This document shows, one piece after another, positions 11,452-22,348 of a stretch of 64,000 bases of DNA (position 1 is its first letter; each line of letters begins with the position of its first letter). The position numbers were made by a program, and so were the translations under genes. Location: the NCBI RefSeq assembly GCF_048569485.1, contig NC_134354.1, positions 447,725,786-447,789,785 of the forward strand. Direction: 5' to 3'. Below the pieces are notes generated by a model that was given only the letters and a program-made list of their open reading frames with translations, ran no database searches and was not told the DNA's origin. Source of the stretch: Anomaloglossus baeobatrachus. Lineage: Eukaryota; Chordata; Amphibia; Anura; Aromobatidae.

Positions 11452-11772
11452 AGCGCCCTCTAGCGGCCGGCACTGGTCAGCACATACTATATGGAGGGCA
11501 CACATTTCAGGCACACAGCTGGCATCCTTATATTAGCACTGGTGCCCTCTAGCGGCCGGCACTGGTCAGCACATACTATATGGAGGGCACACATTTCAGG
11601 CACACATTTCATGCACACAGCTGGCATCCTTATATTAGCACTGGTGCCCTCTAGCGGCCCGCACTGGTCAGCACATACTATATGGAGGGCACACATTTCA
11701 GGCACACAGCTGGCATCCTTATATTAGCACTGGTGCCCTCTGGCGGCCGTCACTGGTCAGCAGATACTATAT
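11452..11772. repeat. ~90-bp satellite with CTCF-like motif, first block
   Basis: Four units of about 90 bases, one with a 12-base internal duplication, each containing GCCCTCT(A/G)GCGGCC, 'cactggtcagcacatacta' and 'acacagctggcatccttata'. Motif copies start near 11453, 11542, 11644 and 11732. Read on the minus strand the motif is CCGCTAGAGGGC(G/A)C, close to the CTCF core consensus. The array resumes at 12604 after a LINE insertion. Confidence 0.85.
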
Positions 11773-12603
11773 GTTGCCTTGGAGTAACCCTAGACTCTGC
11801 TGTATCCTTCAAGCCACACATCCAAGCCCTCTTCACCTCATGCAGACTACAACTCAAAAATATCTCCCGGATCTGTGCTTTCCTTAACGAAGATTCAGCA
11901 AAAACATTAGTGCATGCCCTCATCATCTCCCGCCTTGACTACTGCAACCTCCTGCTCTCTGGTCTCCCTTCCAACACTCTTGCACCCCTCCAATCTATCC
12001 TAAACTCTGCGGCCCGCTTAATCCACCTCTCCCCTCGCTATTCCCCAGCCTCGCCACTCTGCCAATCCCTTCACTGGCTTCCCATCGCCCAACAACGCCT
12101 GTTCAAAACATTAACCATGTCATACAAAGCCATCCACGTCCTGTCTCCTCCTTACATCTGTGTCCTAGTCTCCCGGTACCTACCTGCACGCAACCTCAGA
12201 TCCTCACAAGATCTCATTCTCTACTCCTCTCTTATCTCCTCTTCCCACAATCGCATACAAGATTTCTCCCGTGCCTCCCCCATACTCTGGAACACTCTAC
12301 CTCAGCATATCAGACTCTCCCCTACCGTGGAAAGCTTCAAGAGGAACCTGAAGACCTATCTCTTCCAACAAGCCTACAAACTACAATAACCCTCAGTCCA
12401 GTACACCACTGCCCAACCAGCTCTGTCCTCACCTATTGTACCATCACCCATTCCCTATAGACTGTGAGCCCTCGCGGGCAGGGTCCGGTCTCCTCCTATA
12501 CCAGTCTGTTTTGTATTGTTAATGATTGTTGTATGTATACCCTCTTTCACTTGTAAAGCGCCATGGAATAAATGGTGCTATAATAATAAATAATAATAAT
12601 AAT
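11773..12603 (+). mobile_element. L2-like LINE, 5'-truncated 3' end
   Basis: The open frame to 12389 reads as the C-terminal part of an L2/CR1-group reverse transcriptase (SRLDYCNLLLSGLPSNTLAP, LHWLPIAQQRLFKTLTMSYK, SPILWNTLPQHIRLSPTVES, FKRNLKTYLFQ). It ends in a 3' tail 'gcgccatggaataaatggtg' followed by (ATA)n. It splits the satellite, with ATATG on both sides as a likely target duplication. The upstream catalytic part is missing, so the copy is dead on arrival. Confidence 0.85.
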
Positions 12604-12904
12604 ATGGAGGGCACTCATTTCAGGCACACAGCTGGTATCCTTATATTAGCACTGGTGCCCTCTGGCGGCCGTCACTGGTCAGCACATACTATATGGAAGG
12701 TACACATTTCAGGCACACAGCTGGCATTGTTATATTAGCACTGGTGGTCTCTAGTGGCCGTCACTGGTCAGCACATACTATAAGGGGGTACACATTTCAG
12801 GCACACAGCTGGCATCTTTATATTACCACTAGTGCACGCTGGCTCCTATCATTGGTCAGCACATATTAAATGGAGAGCACATATTTTAATCACACAGATG
12901 GAAT
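12604..12904. repeat. ~90-bp satellite, second block
   Basis: Three to four units continue the array interrupted at 11772. The CTCF-like core is kept near 12654 (CCCTCTGGCGGCC) and as a variant near 12743 (TCTCTAGTGGCC), then decays by about 12840. Confidence 0.8.
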
Positions 12905-15471
12905 CAGATGATAGAAGACGGCAAGTTAGAAGGCGAACTTGTGAGGATCAGAGTTTGCGTGCAGGTAGGTACCAGGAGACTAGGTCACAGATGTAAGGAG
13001 GAGACAGGTTGTGGATGGCTTTGTATGTGTCACGCTCCCCGGTCCACGTGCTGCGCTCCCCGGTCCCCGTGCTGCGCTCCCCGGTTCCTGTGGCACGTTC
13101 CCCGGTTCTCGACGGCGCGCTCCGCTCACCACTCCCGCTCCCGGTCCTCCTGCTCCCTCTCCCTCGCCGGTATCCTCCAGGCGTTCTTGCTCCAGGCGCC
13201 CCTCTGCATCGCAGGACACTCTGCCCGGCACTCCTGCTTCCTCGGCGCCGCTTCCTTCCCTGGTCTCAGGCACTCAGGCCTCGCGCATGCGCGTTAGGGC
13301 GCGCGCGCGGTCATTGACCCTTTCTTAAAGGGCCAGCGTCCAGAAACAGGATATTGGCTTGCAGGTACAGGGTATAAGAGGATTCTTCTTCCAGGTGGGC
13401 GGGGCCTGTTCTACATGTTTAGTAAGCTAGGAGTTCAGGTCCCCCTTTGCCTTGTCTTGTATTAACCCTTGTCTGTCTCGCAGAGCCCGTCCTGCCACGC
13501 CATCCGGTCCTAACCACGACTGCTGCGTAATTCCTGTCGGAGGGTTGTCGGCTGAGGACTCCACCATCTTCTTCAGTCTGGACACGGCTCTGATCCCCAA
13601 CACCACATGGTGACCTCCGTCCTCTTGTCCAGCTGGATCCGGTTCCACCTGTCATCTCCACCCGGCACCGGAACCAGAGCCTTGTTGTTGGGACTACCAT
13701 CTGGACCCTTGTGACCTCAGGGACATCTTCCTTCCTCCTTCCAGAATGGACTGTGCCCACACTGCTAGTGCTTCGGCTACCGTGCATCAAGGCCCTCTGA
13801 CGGGGTGACCGGACAGTCCCTGTATAGGGGTTAGCTCCGGGTTGCTCCGCTGGAGGAGTCCGGTGCACGGCCCAGCGTTTCCACCACCAGGACCTTACAG
13901 TATGTCATGGGTAGGGTTTTCATCTGGAGTATTTGGCCAATGAGAAGGCAGTGAAGGGATTGGCAGAGTGGAGAGGCCGAGGAATAGCGGTGGATTAGTT
14001 GGGAAGCAGAGTTTAGGGTACATTGAAGGAGTGCAAGAGTGCTAGAAGGGAGGTCACAGAGCACGAGGTTGCAGAAGTCCAGGTGGGAGATGATGAAGGC
14101 ATGCACTAGTGTTTTTGCAGATTCTTGGTTAAGGAATGTACGGATCCGTGAAATATTTTTGATTTGGAGTCAGCAGGAGGTGGAAAGGGTTTGGAGATGT
14201 GGTTTGAAAGAGAAAACAGAGTCAAGGGTTACCCTGAGGCAGTGAGCTTGCAGGACTACGGAGAGTGAGCAGCCATTGACTTTGATGGTTAGATCGGTAG
14301 TGGGAAATCGTGTGAGATGGACGTAAGATGATGAATTCTGTGTGGTCCAAGTTAAGTTTTAGAAATCGAGCAGAGAAAAATGATGAAAGAGCGGACAGGC
14401 ATTGTGTGATTCTGGTTAGTAATGAGTTGATATCGGGTCCAGAGAGCTAGATCTGTGTGTCGTCAGCATAAAGATGACACTGAAAGCTATAGGACTCGAT
14501 GAGCCGTCCCAGTCCAAAGGTGTAGATGGGAAGAGGTCCAAGAACTGAACCTTGGGGGACACTGACAGATAGGGAGGTGAGTTGAGGATGTGGTGTGTGA
14601 GTGGGAGATGCTGAACGTTCAGTCAGTTAGGTATGAGGAGATCCAAGATAGGACCAAGTTTGTAATACCAAGAAATGAGAGAATCTGTAATAGGCGGGAA
14701 TAGTCCACTGTGTTGAAGGCAGAGGACAGGTCCAGGAGGAGGAGGACATAGTAATGTTGCTTGGCTTTGGTGGTTAGTAGGTCATTGGTGACTTTAGTTA
14801 GTGCAGTTTCAGTTGAATGATGAGGTTAGAAGCCAGATTGTAACCCTTCAAAGAGGGAGCAGGAGATATGGGAGAACAGTTCAAGATGGACATGGTGTTC
14901 CAGTAGTTTTGAGGCATAGGGGAGGAGTGGTATGGGGAGATAGATAGACACAGAGGCTGGGTCAAGGGAGGGCTTTTTTAGGATGGGTGAGATCAAGGCA
15001 TGTATAAAGCATGAGGGGAAGACACCAGTTGTTAGTGATAGGTTGGGATGAAAACTATGGTGAGGTTGGGATTGAGGTGGGACAGGAGAAGGACAAGTGC
15101 ACAGGTGGTGAGGTGTGATCTGGAGAGTAAAGAGGAAAGTTTCTCTTTTGCAATGGCAGAGAAGCTGGTTTTGGAGGAAGAGGGCTGAGTGGTTATGAGG
15201 AGGAGCTTTGCAGACTGTATGGCTAATCTTTCTATGATGTTGTCAATCTTCTGCTTGAAGAATGAGGCAAAGTCTTCAGCTCAGTTGAGAGGAGAGGGTG
15301 GAGGTCCTGGGGAATGGAGGAGAGATTGGAAAGTGTTGAATTGCTCTTAGGATTGTGAGACAGGGAGGGTGTGAGAGATGAGAAGTAGGTTTGTTTTGCA
15401 GCAGTGAATGTGGACTTGAAATTGGTGAGGGTCTGTTTGTGTGCAATGAGTGCTCTTTGGAATGGAATCTA
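12905..15471 (-). mobile_element. L2-like LINE on the minus strand, split by a solo LTR
   Basis: Read on the minus strand, the region around 14440-14580 encodes [10 protein letters not shown] and YADDTQI, the reverse transcriptase core of L2/Rex-group LINEs. 13900-14130 encodes the degenerate SHLDFCN and LLQCTLNSAS strips that follow it. The copy has many frame breaks. It is interrupted at 13028-13899 by a solo LTR. It sits within the 90-bp satellite, which resumes near 15513. Confidence 0.75.
13028..13899. mobile_element. Solo LTR inside the L2-like LINE (fossil)
   Basis: The block begins TGTCACGCTCC and ends CCTTACA, and is flanked by a 5-base direct repeat GTATG (13023-13027 and 13900-13904). 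Removing it leaves a sequence that matches the intact L2-like copy around 12115, so the insertion site is certain. There are no internal genes, as expected for a solo LTR left by recombination. TG...CA ends and a 5-base duplication fit a Gypsy- or retrovirus-like LTR element; which one is not determined. Several direct repeats of 'gctccccggtcc' lie near its left end. Confidence 0.85.
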
Positions 15472-15760
15472 GTTACAAGTACTGAGCACGGTAGTGCTCG
15501 CTCATCACTACTCAGCAAATAATATTTGGAGGGTACTCATTTCAATCACACAGCTGGCATCTTTATATTATCATAGGTGCCCACTGGGGGATGTCACTGT
15601 TGTGAACATACTATATGAAGGGTAGACATTTCAGTCACACAGCTGGCATTCTTATTACCATTGGCACTCTCTGGCAGCTGTCACTGTTCAGTATATTGTA
15701 ATGGAGGGCAGACATTTCAATCTCACAGCTGGCATCCATATATTACCCCTCTTCATAGAT
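15472..15760. repeat. Stray 58-bp unit plus third block of the 90-bp satellite
   Basis: 15472-15512 is one unit of the satellite at 7764-8895 (gttacaagtactgagcacgg, then tagtgctcgctcatcact). From 15513 to about 15755 the 90-bp satellite returns in decayed form ('acacagctggcatctttata', 'acagctggcattcttatta'). Confidence 0.65.
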
Positions 15761-16521
15761 AAAAAATTATGTCACTTCACAGGATATAGAACAAAAAAAA
15801 ATTGTTTCCATATTAGATCCCCCTAGTGTTATTATTGGGGGTGCACTAACTGGCATTATGAGATGTGGACAATATTTCATGACCACCTCCTGTTCCTGAT
15901 TAAGATCTTAAATTTACAGTGGACTTGTTAGAGGTGATCTCTTTTCACAGGAAAACTGCATTAAGATACAACTGGTGAATTGCTATTAAACTAATGTTTT
16001 GTATATATAGGAGAGGGCTTGAATTGTCTTTTGAATATATTATCTATACTCCATTAAATTTTTATTTTTTTGGTTTTTCTAAATAGCACCAACATGTTCC
16101 ATAGCGCTTTCCTGATTCTGTTATCAATCACTGTGCCCAGTGTGGTTCAACATATAAATTCCCTATCAGTATATCTTTGTACTGATACTGTGTATATTCG
16201 CCAAATAAGTGCTGAGCATTCATGAACTGTAGGAGCTTGTATATATATTTTCTCTGTGAGGCCAGCATACAGCCAATGTAGAGTAGTGGCGCCAAGATGG
16301 GTATGGAGCCAATTTCCATTGTGAAATAGTGCAGAGGTAGCATATTTATTCCCCTAATAACCCTTTCAACACGACTATTCACCTATCTGAAGAAAAGAAG
16401 CCTCAATGATGGTCCATAAAATAAGTATTTGAATGGCCAAATTAATTCATATGCCTGAAACAGAATTCACAAGCCATGGCTATATAGGTGTTCATCTTTT
16501 ATACACTATTACAGCCTCCTG

Positions 16522-16524
<3 letters not shown>
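15761..16524. other. Intergenic stretch, nothing recognised
   Basis: AT-rich DNA without a convincing frame, splice pattern or repeat end. It ends in a (TA)n microsatellite. Confidence 0.4.

Positions 16525-16559
<35 letters not shown>
16525..16559. repeat. (TA)n microsatellite
   Basis: A run of about 17 TA dinucleotides, directly abutting the Tc1-like terminus at 16560. Tc1-like elements insert at TA, so the run may have been the target. Confidence 0.9.
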
Positions 16560-16560
<1 letters not shown>

Positions 16561-17250
16561 TGTACAGACCAAAAGTTTGGACACAACTTCTCATCTCTAG
16601 GACAACTATTAAGAGGAGACTTTGTGCAGCAGGCCTTCATGGTAAAATAGCTGCTAGGAAATCACTGCTGAGGACAGGCAACAAGCATAAGAGACTTGTT
16701 TGGACTGAAGAACACAAGGAATGGACATTAGACCAGTGGAAATCTGTGCTTTGGTCTGATGAGTCCAAATTTGAGATCTTTGGATCCAACCACCGTGTCT
16801 TTGTAGAAAAGGTGAACGGATGGACTCTACATGTCTGGTTCCCACTGTGAAGCATGGAGGAGGAGGTGTGATGGTGTGGGGGTGCTTTGCTGGTGACACT
16901 GTTGGGGATTTATTCAAAATTGAAGGCATACTGAACCAGCATGGCTACCACAGCATCTTGCAGCGGCATGCTATTCCATCCGGTTTGCGTTTAGTTGGAC
17001 CATAATTTATTTTTCAACAGGACATTGACCCCAAACACACCTCCAGGCTGTGTAAGGGCTATTTGACTAAGAAGGAGAGTGATGGGGTGCTACGCCAGAT
17101 GACCTGGTCTCCACAGTCACCAGACCTGAACCTAATCGAGATGGTTTGAGGTGAGCTGGACTGCAGACTGAAGGCAAAAGGGCCAACAAGTGCTAAGCAT
17201 CTCTGGGAACTCCTTCAAGACTGTTGGAACTGTTGGTTCTTCTATGAACA
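16560..17250 (+). mobile_element. Tc1-like transposon remnant with broken transposase
   Basis: The left end ctgtacagaccaaaagtttg is the same terminus as the MITE at 2191. The transposase strips RTTIKRRLCAAGLHGKIAAR, KSLLRTGNKHKRLVWTEEHK and SDESKFEIFG (first catalytic D) are in frame to about 16849. Further pieces such as GGGGVMVWGCFAGD, SPDLNLIE and LQDCWN-type sequence are spread over other frames with several stops. The first part of the transposase is deleted. The right end is lost at about 17250, where an L1-like sequence begins. Confidence 0.8.
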
Positions 17251-18400
17251 GATGAAAAGTTTTATAGTGTCTATGGCTAAGAGAGTAGACATCTATAGGG
17301 CACGCACACCCTTTGAGACCCTTTGCCTAGAGAAGGATCCTCCAGGCCATACCGTTTCGACCTTGTATTACTTGTTTCTCAGATGCAGAGGTGCGAGGGA
17401 CGGCTTGCCTGGGTATTTTGGGAAATGGGAGATTGAGTGGGGATGGTCATTCTCGGCTGAGGAGCGGACCAAAATCCTTCTCTTTATTGGTAAAACTTTG
17501 CTGAATGTGATATCACAGGAGAGATGCTACAAGGTCCTATCTAGGTGGTATAGGTGTCCTGTGAGTATCCATGCTGCCTTTCCATCAGCCTCTGATGTGT
17601 GCTGGAGATGCCAAAAGGAGAGGGGAACCCTCACTCATATCTGGTGGTCATGTCCCCCCCGGTGAGATCATTCTGGGAGAGCATTTTCTAGTTACTCAAT
17701 AAACTATCCTTGAGGCAGATCCAGTCCACAAAAGAGTTAGCTCTCCTGTCCCTCGGGAATGTTTCTGCTTAAGGGTTTAGGAAAGGATTATTAAGACATT
17801 TTTTAACAGCTGCCAGAAACCTAATTCCAAGATATTGGAAGCAAACTAGAATCCCATCACGGGATGAATTCATAGCAGAGTGCAACGAGATCCTCAGGAT
17901 GGAGACCATGATAGGTCAGACACTCATCAACAAGGACAAAGTTGGTGCTACGTGGGCCCCGTGGATCATGTTCAGGGACTCACCGGATATGGGTCTATGG
18001 ATTCACGGGAGGCAGATATGTAAGTAATTTTCCATTCTCTTATTTCTGTACCTGGAAGGTTAGCCTTGAAAATGTGGTTTTGATGTAGTAGGGCGCGTCC
18101 ATTCGGGTGGGAACCCTTTGTACCCTTCCCCTTTCACCTTACTTTCCCACGTTTCTGTTGTCTTTACTGTCTCTAAATTCTTCTTCCACCTCCTCTTTAT
18201 CTCTTTATTTTTCAACTTGTTCTTCCTATTCCACACAAATATGAATTGTACTTGTTATTTTTGGTCGCCAGTGGCGCAGGTGTAGTCAAGGAACTGTGAT
18301 GTTTTTAGCAGCTAGCTTGGGATATATACCCTCAGCCTGTGTGCTGTGCAATTGTTTGATTATCTTCTTCTATTCTAATAAACTTTGATTTGAACAAAAA
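17251..18400 (+). mobile_element. L1/Tx1-like LINE 3' end, 5'-truncated
   Basis: The frame 17252-17665 encodes the C-terminal part of an L1-clade ORF2, ending with the Cys-containing strip DVCWRCQKERGTLTHIWWSC, equivalent to DTCWRCGDPRADILHIWWKC in the LINE at 22349. After a frame break the coding signal continues (LIPRYWKQTRIPSRDEFIAE near 17820), followed by a 3' UTR and an A-rich tail near 18400. Confidence 0.75.
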
Positions 18401-19632
18401 AATAATCGTTTCATTTTGTGAAGAAAGGACACTAGGCCATGAGGGCTCTGCACTCCTTCCCCAAAGAGAGCCAGTGCTTGTAGACCTCTTCTGGCAGGGT
18501 GTGTGACATTTACTGTACTCTTCAGGGCAGCATCCACCACTCTGCAGCCAGTCACCATCCTAGATGTATTAGATACACACAGGACACGGGAGAACTCTTG
18601 ACAACGTAACTGTAAACATTCATTTGACTCTTCCACCTTCACAACAGACATGGCCACACTTATCCGATTCTGCTGTATCTGTTTCTCAGGGTACTTCATC
18701 TGGTTTATCCTGGAGCCGGAGACCTAATTTTCCAGCTGCCAGGCCTAAGCCTCTGCTTACCCCCTGTTCTTCTCTCTACAGCTACCCATGGTCCATGCTC
18801 TACCTCGGATGGCTTCCACTCCCTCGACTTCCCTAGGCCCATCCCGAGGAACTCTCTCTGGGGCATGTCGGACTAGTCCCTAGACTCTTCCAAGCCCATC
18901 CCGACGTGAGCCATAAGCTCCGGACTTTTGGAGAATACCTCCGGGTTCCCCGCCGGATCCAAGTTACAAGGTACCATCTTCATTCCAGGCACCCCGCTGC
19001 AGAACTGCTGTCTTTGCCTGTCTCTACAACCAACCAACCCTATGGCCATCTATCACTCCTTTCACCTTTGCTCTCAACCAACTCCCTTTTTACCAATGAA
19101 GTATCTGACACTGCTATACCTATTACCAACAAAGTCTACCTACATAACATTCTTGTACTTAGTTAATATACGTTATACAATTACTATAAAATACACATTA
19201 TGCAGTAAAACACAGTATACAATAAAACACAAACTCTCGGCCACTAGGTGGCGCCAACCTCAGCACTGCCCCGACTCTGCTATATCACCAGTCTGCGTTC
19301 TCTAGCAGCAGCACATCCTATTATCTCTTTATAAACCACAACCATATTTACAGTATATTACACATCAGATATCATGTAAACACCATAGGAGTGTGGGTAC
19401 TCTGACCACCTCCTACATGTGTGCAGAGATATATAGTTTCTTGTTAATTGTTCTTATTAAGCATAGCCAGAAATAAAAAAAAAAAAAAACAACCATGCAT
19501 TTATTATGAAAAATCCAGTGTAAAAAAAAACAAAAAAAAATCACTGGAGAGAAAGGGGAAAACAAAGTTTAAATAAATTAAAAAAAAAAAAAAGTTGCTG
19601 ATCACGTGTTCATGTTTTTATGTGTCTTTTTT
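18401..19632. other. Intergenic stretch with one unrecognised open frame
   Basis: A minus-strand frame at 18370-18699 stays open for 109 codons (peptide strip RISVAMSVVKVEESNECLQL), but I recognise no domain. The GC-rich segment at 18720-18960 has LTR- or exon-like composition without a clear border. From 19190 on the DNA is A-rich with poly-A runs. No gene is called. Confidence 0.35.
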
Positions 19633-20165
19633 CAAGGACTGTCAGCACAGAATGACTGTTCACACCACGTACAGGAGCTCAGTGCATTAGGGCAGGATCA
19701 AACATTTAAATGCACCTTCCCACCTGCTTGGTCTCCATCTCACGGCCACCTTTCTCTGGCTCTATGTAGCCAGAGTTGTCACAGAAGATGGGAGGGTGGT
19801 GCTAGAGAGAAAACAGGCAGGTGGGAAGATGTACTTAAATTTTTGACCCCGCCATGATGCACCAAGTGCCTGTACTTGCTTTGAACAGTCATTCTGTGCT
19901 GACAGTTGCTTTAAAAGGACTAGAAGCACAGGATGACTGTTCATACCAAGCACAGGCGCTCATGCACCATTGGCGGGCCTAATAATTTAAATCCACCTTT
20001 GCACCTGCTGTTTTTTGACAGAGCTGTCAATCACAGAAAAGAGAAGGTGGAGATTGAGGGAAAAGAAGCATGGGGGAAGGTGAATTTAAACGATTAGCCC
20101 CACCATGATGCACATGCTCCTGTACTTGGTGTTAACAAGCATCCTGAGCTGATAGACTCCCATTA
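19633..20165. repeat. Two adjacent related inverted-repeat elements
   Basis: 19633-19915 folds on itself (aaggactgtcagcacagaat against attctgtgctgacagttgct). 19916-20165 is a diverged second copy with the same 'gcacaggatgactgttcata' start and 'catgatgcacatgctcct' end. Together they look like a tandem pair of a hairpin element of about 260 bases. Confidence 0.6.
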
Positions 20166-20526
20166 AGGCCTGCTTAATGTGTCCCTGTTTCCAGTATGTG
20201 TTCTGTCAGTATCCCAACGAACCGGAGATACGGACACACGTAGACCCAATAAATTCAATTGGTTTACGCACACGTCCGTGTTTTCACACGGACCGGTATA
20301 AAAATAGCTGGCTGCTACTTGGGAACAGGACATGCATTTTCTAATTTTTGTCCTCCCCCTTTTTCTGTACCAGGACGTCCTTTTACAATGGTTTTTAATA
20401 ATTTTCCATAATACAGGCATGACTTTATATATTAAACTCATTGCTTGCTATGCTGGATAACAATTAAATTACCAGAAAACTATGGCTTTTACCTGAAAAA
20501 CAGCTGTGATTTATGGTCAGTGCATC

Positions 20527-21800
20527 TGTGGCGCCCCTGAGGCTTCCGTCGCCACAGAGACATTGCACCCCAGTCAGAGGTGTGATGTCCCATTCTGGGT
20601 AAGAAAAGGGGTACATGCCAGTTCACAGGTAAAACTGCACTACACCCATTGCTAGGCACACACTGGGACCAGGGACAGTGGCAGCAACCCTCCCATGCTG
20701 CATGCTGGGAGGGGTCGTAAGACCCATCCCTGCTCCCATAGGGTGGTAGCTTAGCAACCGGGGGGTGGGAAGAGCCAGCCGAGTATAGAGCAGAGAGGAA
20801 GGTCAGAGTTTCAGTTTACCTCAGAGAGTGAGAGAGTGAGGAGACAGCATGTAGCTGTGAAAGGGAAAGGAGCTCTGTGAGTGCAGAGTGTCCGCAACAG
20901 AGAAAGAAAGCAACAGAGGAGGAGAGAAACAGAGTAGAAAAAGAGTTCTAGTGAGGCAGGAGCTAAAGAAAGAAGAAAGAGACGCTTCCTGGTGAAGACC
21001 CTGGGACTCAGAGGGTCCAGGTGACACCAAGCAGGGAACGAAGGGATTCCAGGGCCACAGATAGCTTCAGAGCTGGTGGCCTGTTCCACAGGAACATCGG
21101 TGGAGGGATCAAGCTGCATCAGGGGACGGTCCCTAGTCACTGGAGGAGGAGAAGCCATCAACAAAGGTTAAAAGACAGAGGTCCAGGGAAAGCTGCATGC
21201 TCCCCGGACCACAGCCCACAGCAAGAATCTCTGGAAAAGGGGCGAATACCGACAGGCGGGCTCCCAGCCCGGAGGCTGCAGTGGAGGCCGAGCCAGGTTC
21301 AGCCACAAAAGGCAAGGCTAGTGAAGTCAGCTGAGAAAAGACACAATTAGAGAGGTGCACTGGCATTTACCCCCAGATCTACCCGGGATCGGCGGAGGTC
21401 CCTGACGGTGATCCCAGCAGTCCAAAGGCTCCTGCAGGCCTTGACAAGAACTGTGAGTAAAGACCTTGAAACTGCACCCCTGGTGTTGCCTCAGTTATTT
21501 ATCTGCATAGACACTTACGAGCACCAACAGTATCCCCGGGGCACCGCTCCACCTGTGGGGAGCAGTACCACCATTGCTGCCATTCCATCACCCCGGAGGC
21601 CTCACACAGCAGCGGCGGCTTAATAGCCGCAAACCACAGGTGGCGTCACGACTAATATACACTTTGATTACCCCTACGTCACCAGCCATATTAATTGACA
21701 CCCACCAGGGTCACGGAGTCGGGCCCCGCCACCACTGACGACCCCGGACTAGTCCGGCCCGGCACCGGGTGTCCCATAGCTCTGGGGTGGGCGAGTCACA
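20527..21800. mobile_element. LTR-like GC-rich block (fossil, family unsure)
   Basis: The block begins TGTGGCGCCCCTGA and ends GGGCGAGTCACA, so it has TG...CA ends, high GC and no gene. No target duplication is visible at its borders, which weakens the solo-LTR reading. The left breakpoint of the 9-kb tandem duplication (20978) falls inside it, and the part from that point on recurs at 29962-30784. Confidence 0.45.
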
Positions 21801-22176
21801 TCCCTTTAGAGAAATTCATTGGATCTTCTTGCCAAGGAGACTTTAGGTGAGCTGAGAAGTTGATCTTTTCTTTTTTACTCTTAAGTCTGCTCTCACTGCA
21901 GAGCTGAGTGTGATGAGAGCAGACTGTCAGTCATTACATGTCTCACAGTGATAACACCCCTTTCATTTAAAATAAGCTCAGTAGGCACATTCTCAGGAAG
22001 ATCTATATCCTGCCCCTACATTTTAACAGCTTGTTTACACACAATAAAATGTTTATTTCTCTGGAATAAGACATCAGATCACATATCAAAGTATCATTTT
22101 ATTCAGCTTCCTATGACCTACATGACCATATAGATGTTTTAGAAGGGTTGATCCTGGTGACAGATTCCCTTTCAAA
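21801..22176. repeat. TTAA-family-like repeat (copy 1)
   Basis: Bounded by tccctttagag on the left and ggtgacagattccctttc on the right, the latter resembling the ends of the AGGGAACC/TTAA family. A hairpin near 21885-21930 (ctgctctcactgcagagctg and its complement) is present. Its second copy is 30785-31160. Confidence 0.5.
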
Positions 22177-22209
22177 TTGATTTTCCAATTTCTGATTGAT
22201 TTATGAGTA

Positions 22210-22348
22210 CACTGTGTGCAGACTTATTAGGCAAATTAGTATTTTGCTCACACAATACTTTTTATACATGTTGTCCTACTCCAAGCTGTATAGGCTTGAG
22301 AGCCAACTACCAATTAAGTAAATCAGGTGATGTGCATCTCTGTAATGA
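22210..22348 (+). mobile_element. Left end of DD37E Tc1-like transposon (copy 1)
   Basis: After a TA, the sequence cactgtgtgcagacttatta begins a Tc1-like terminus; 'gtgatgtgcatctctgtaat' follows further in. The matching right terminus (cttaataattttgcacccag before TA) survives only beyond copy 2, at 39824. The element breaks off at about 22348, where LINE sequence begins; the remaining part resumes at about 29196. Confidence 0.8.

Noticed and set aside
13009-13328. Three overlapping proline/arginine-rich open frames
   Set aside because: They lie in the GC-rich repeats of a solo LTR and use all three frames of the same low-complexity sequence.
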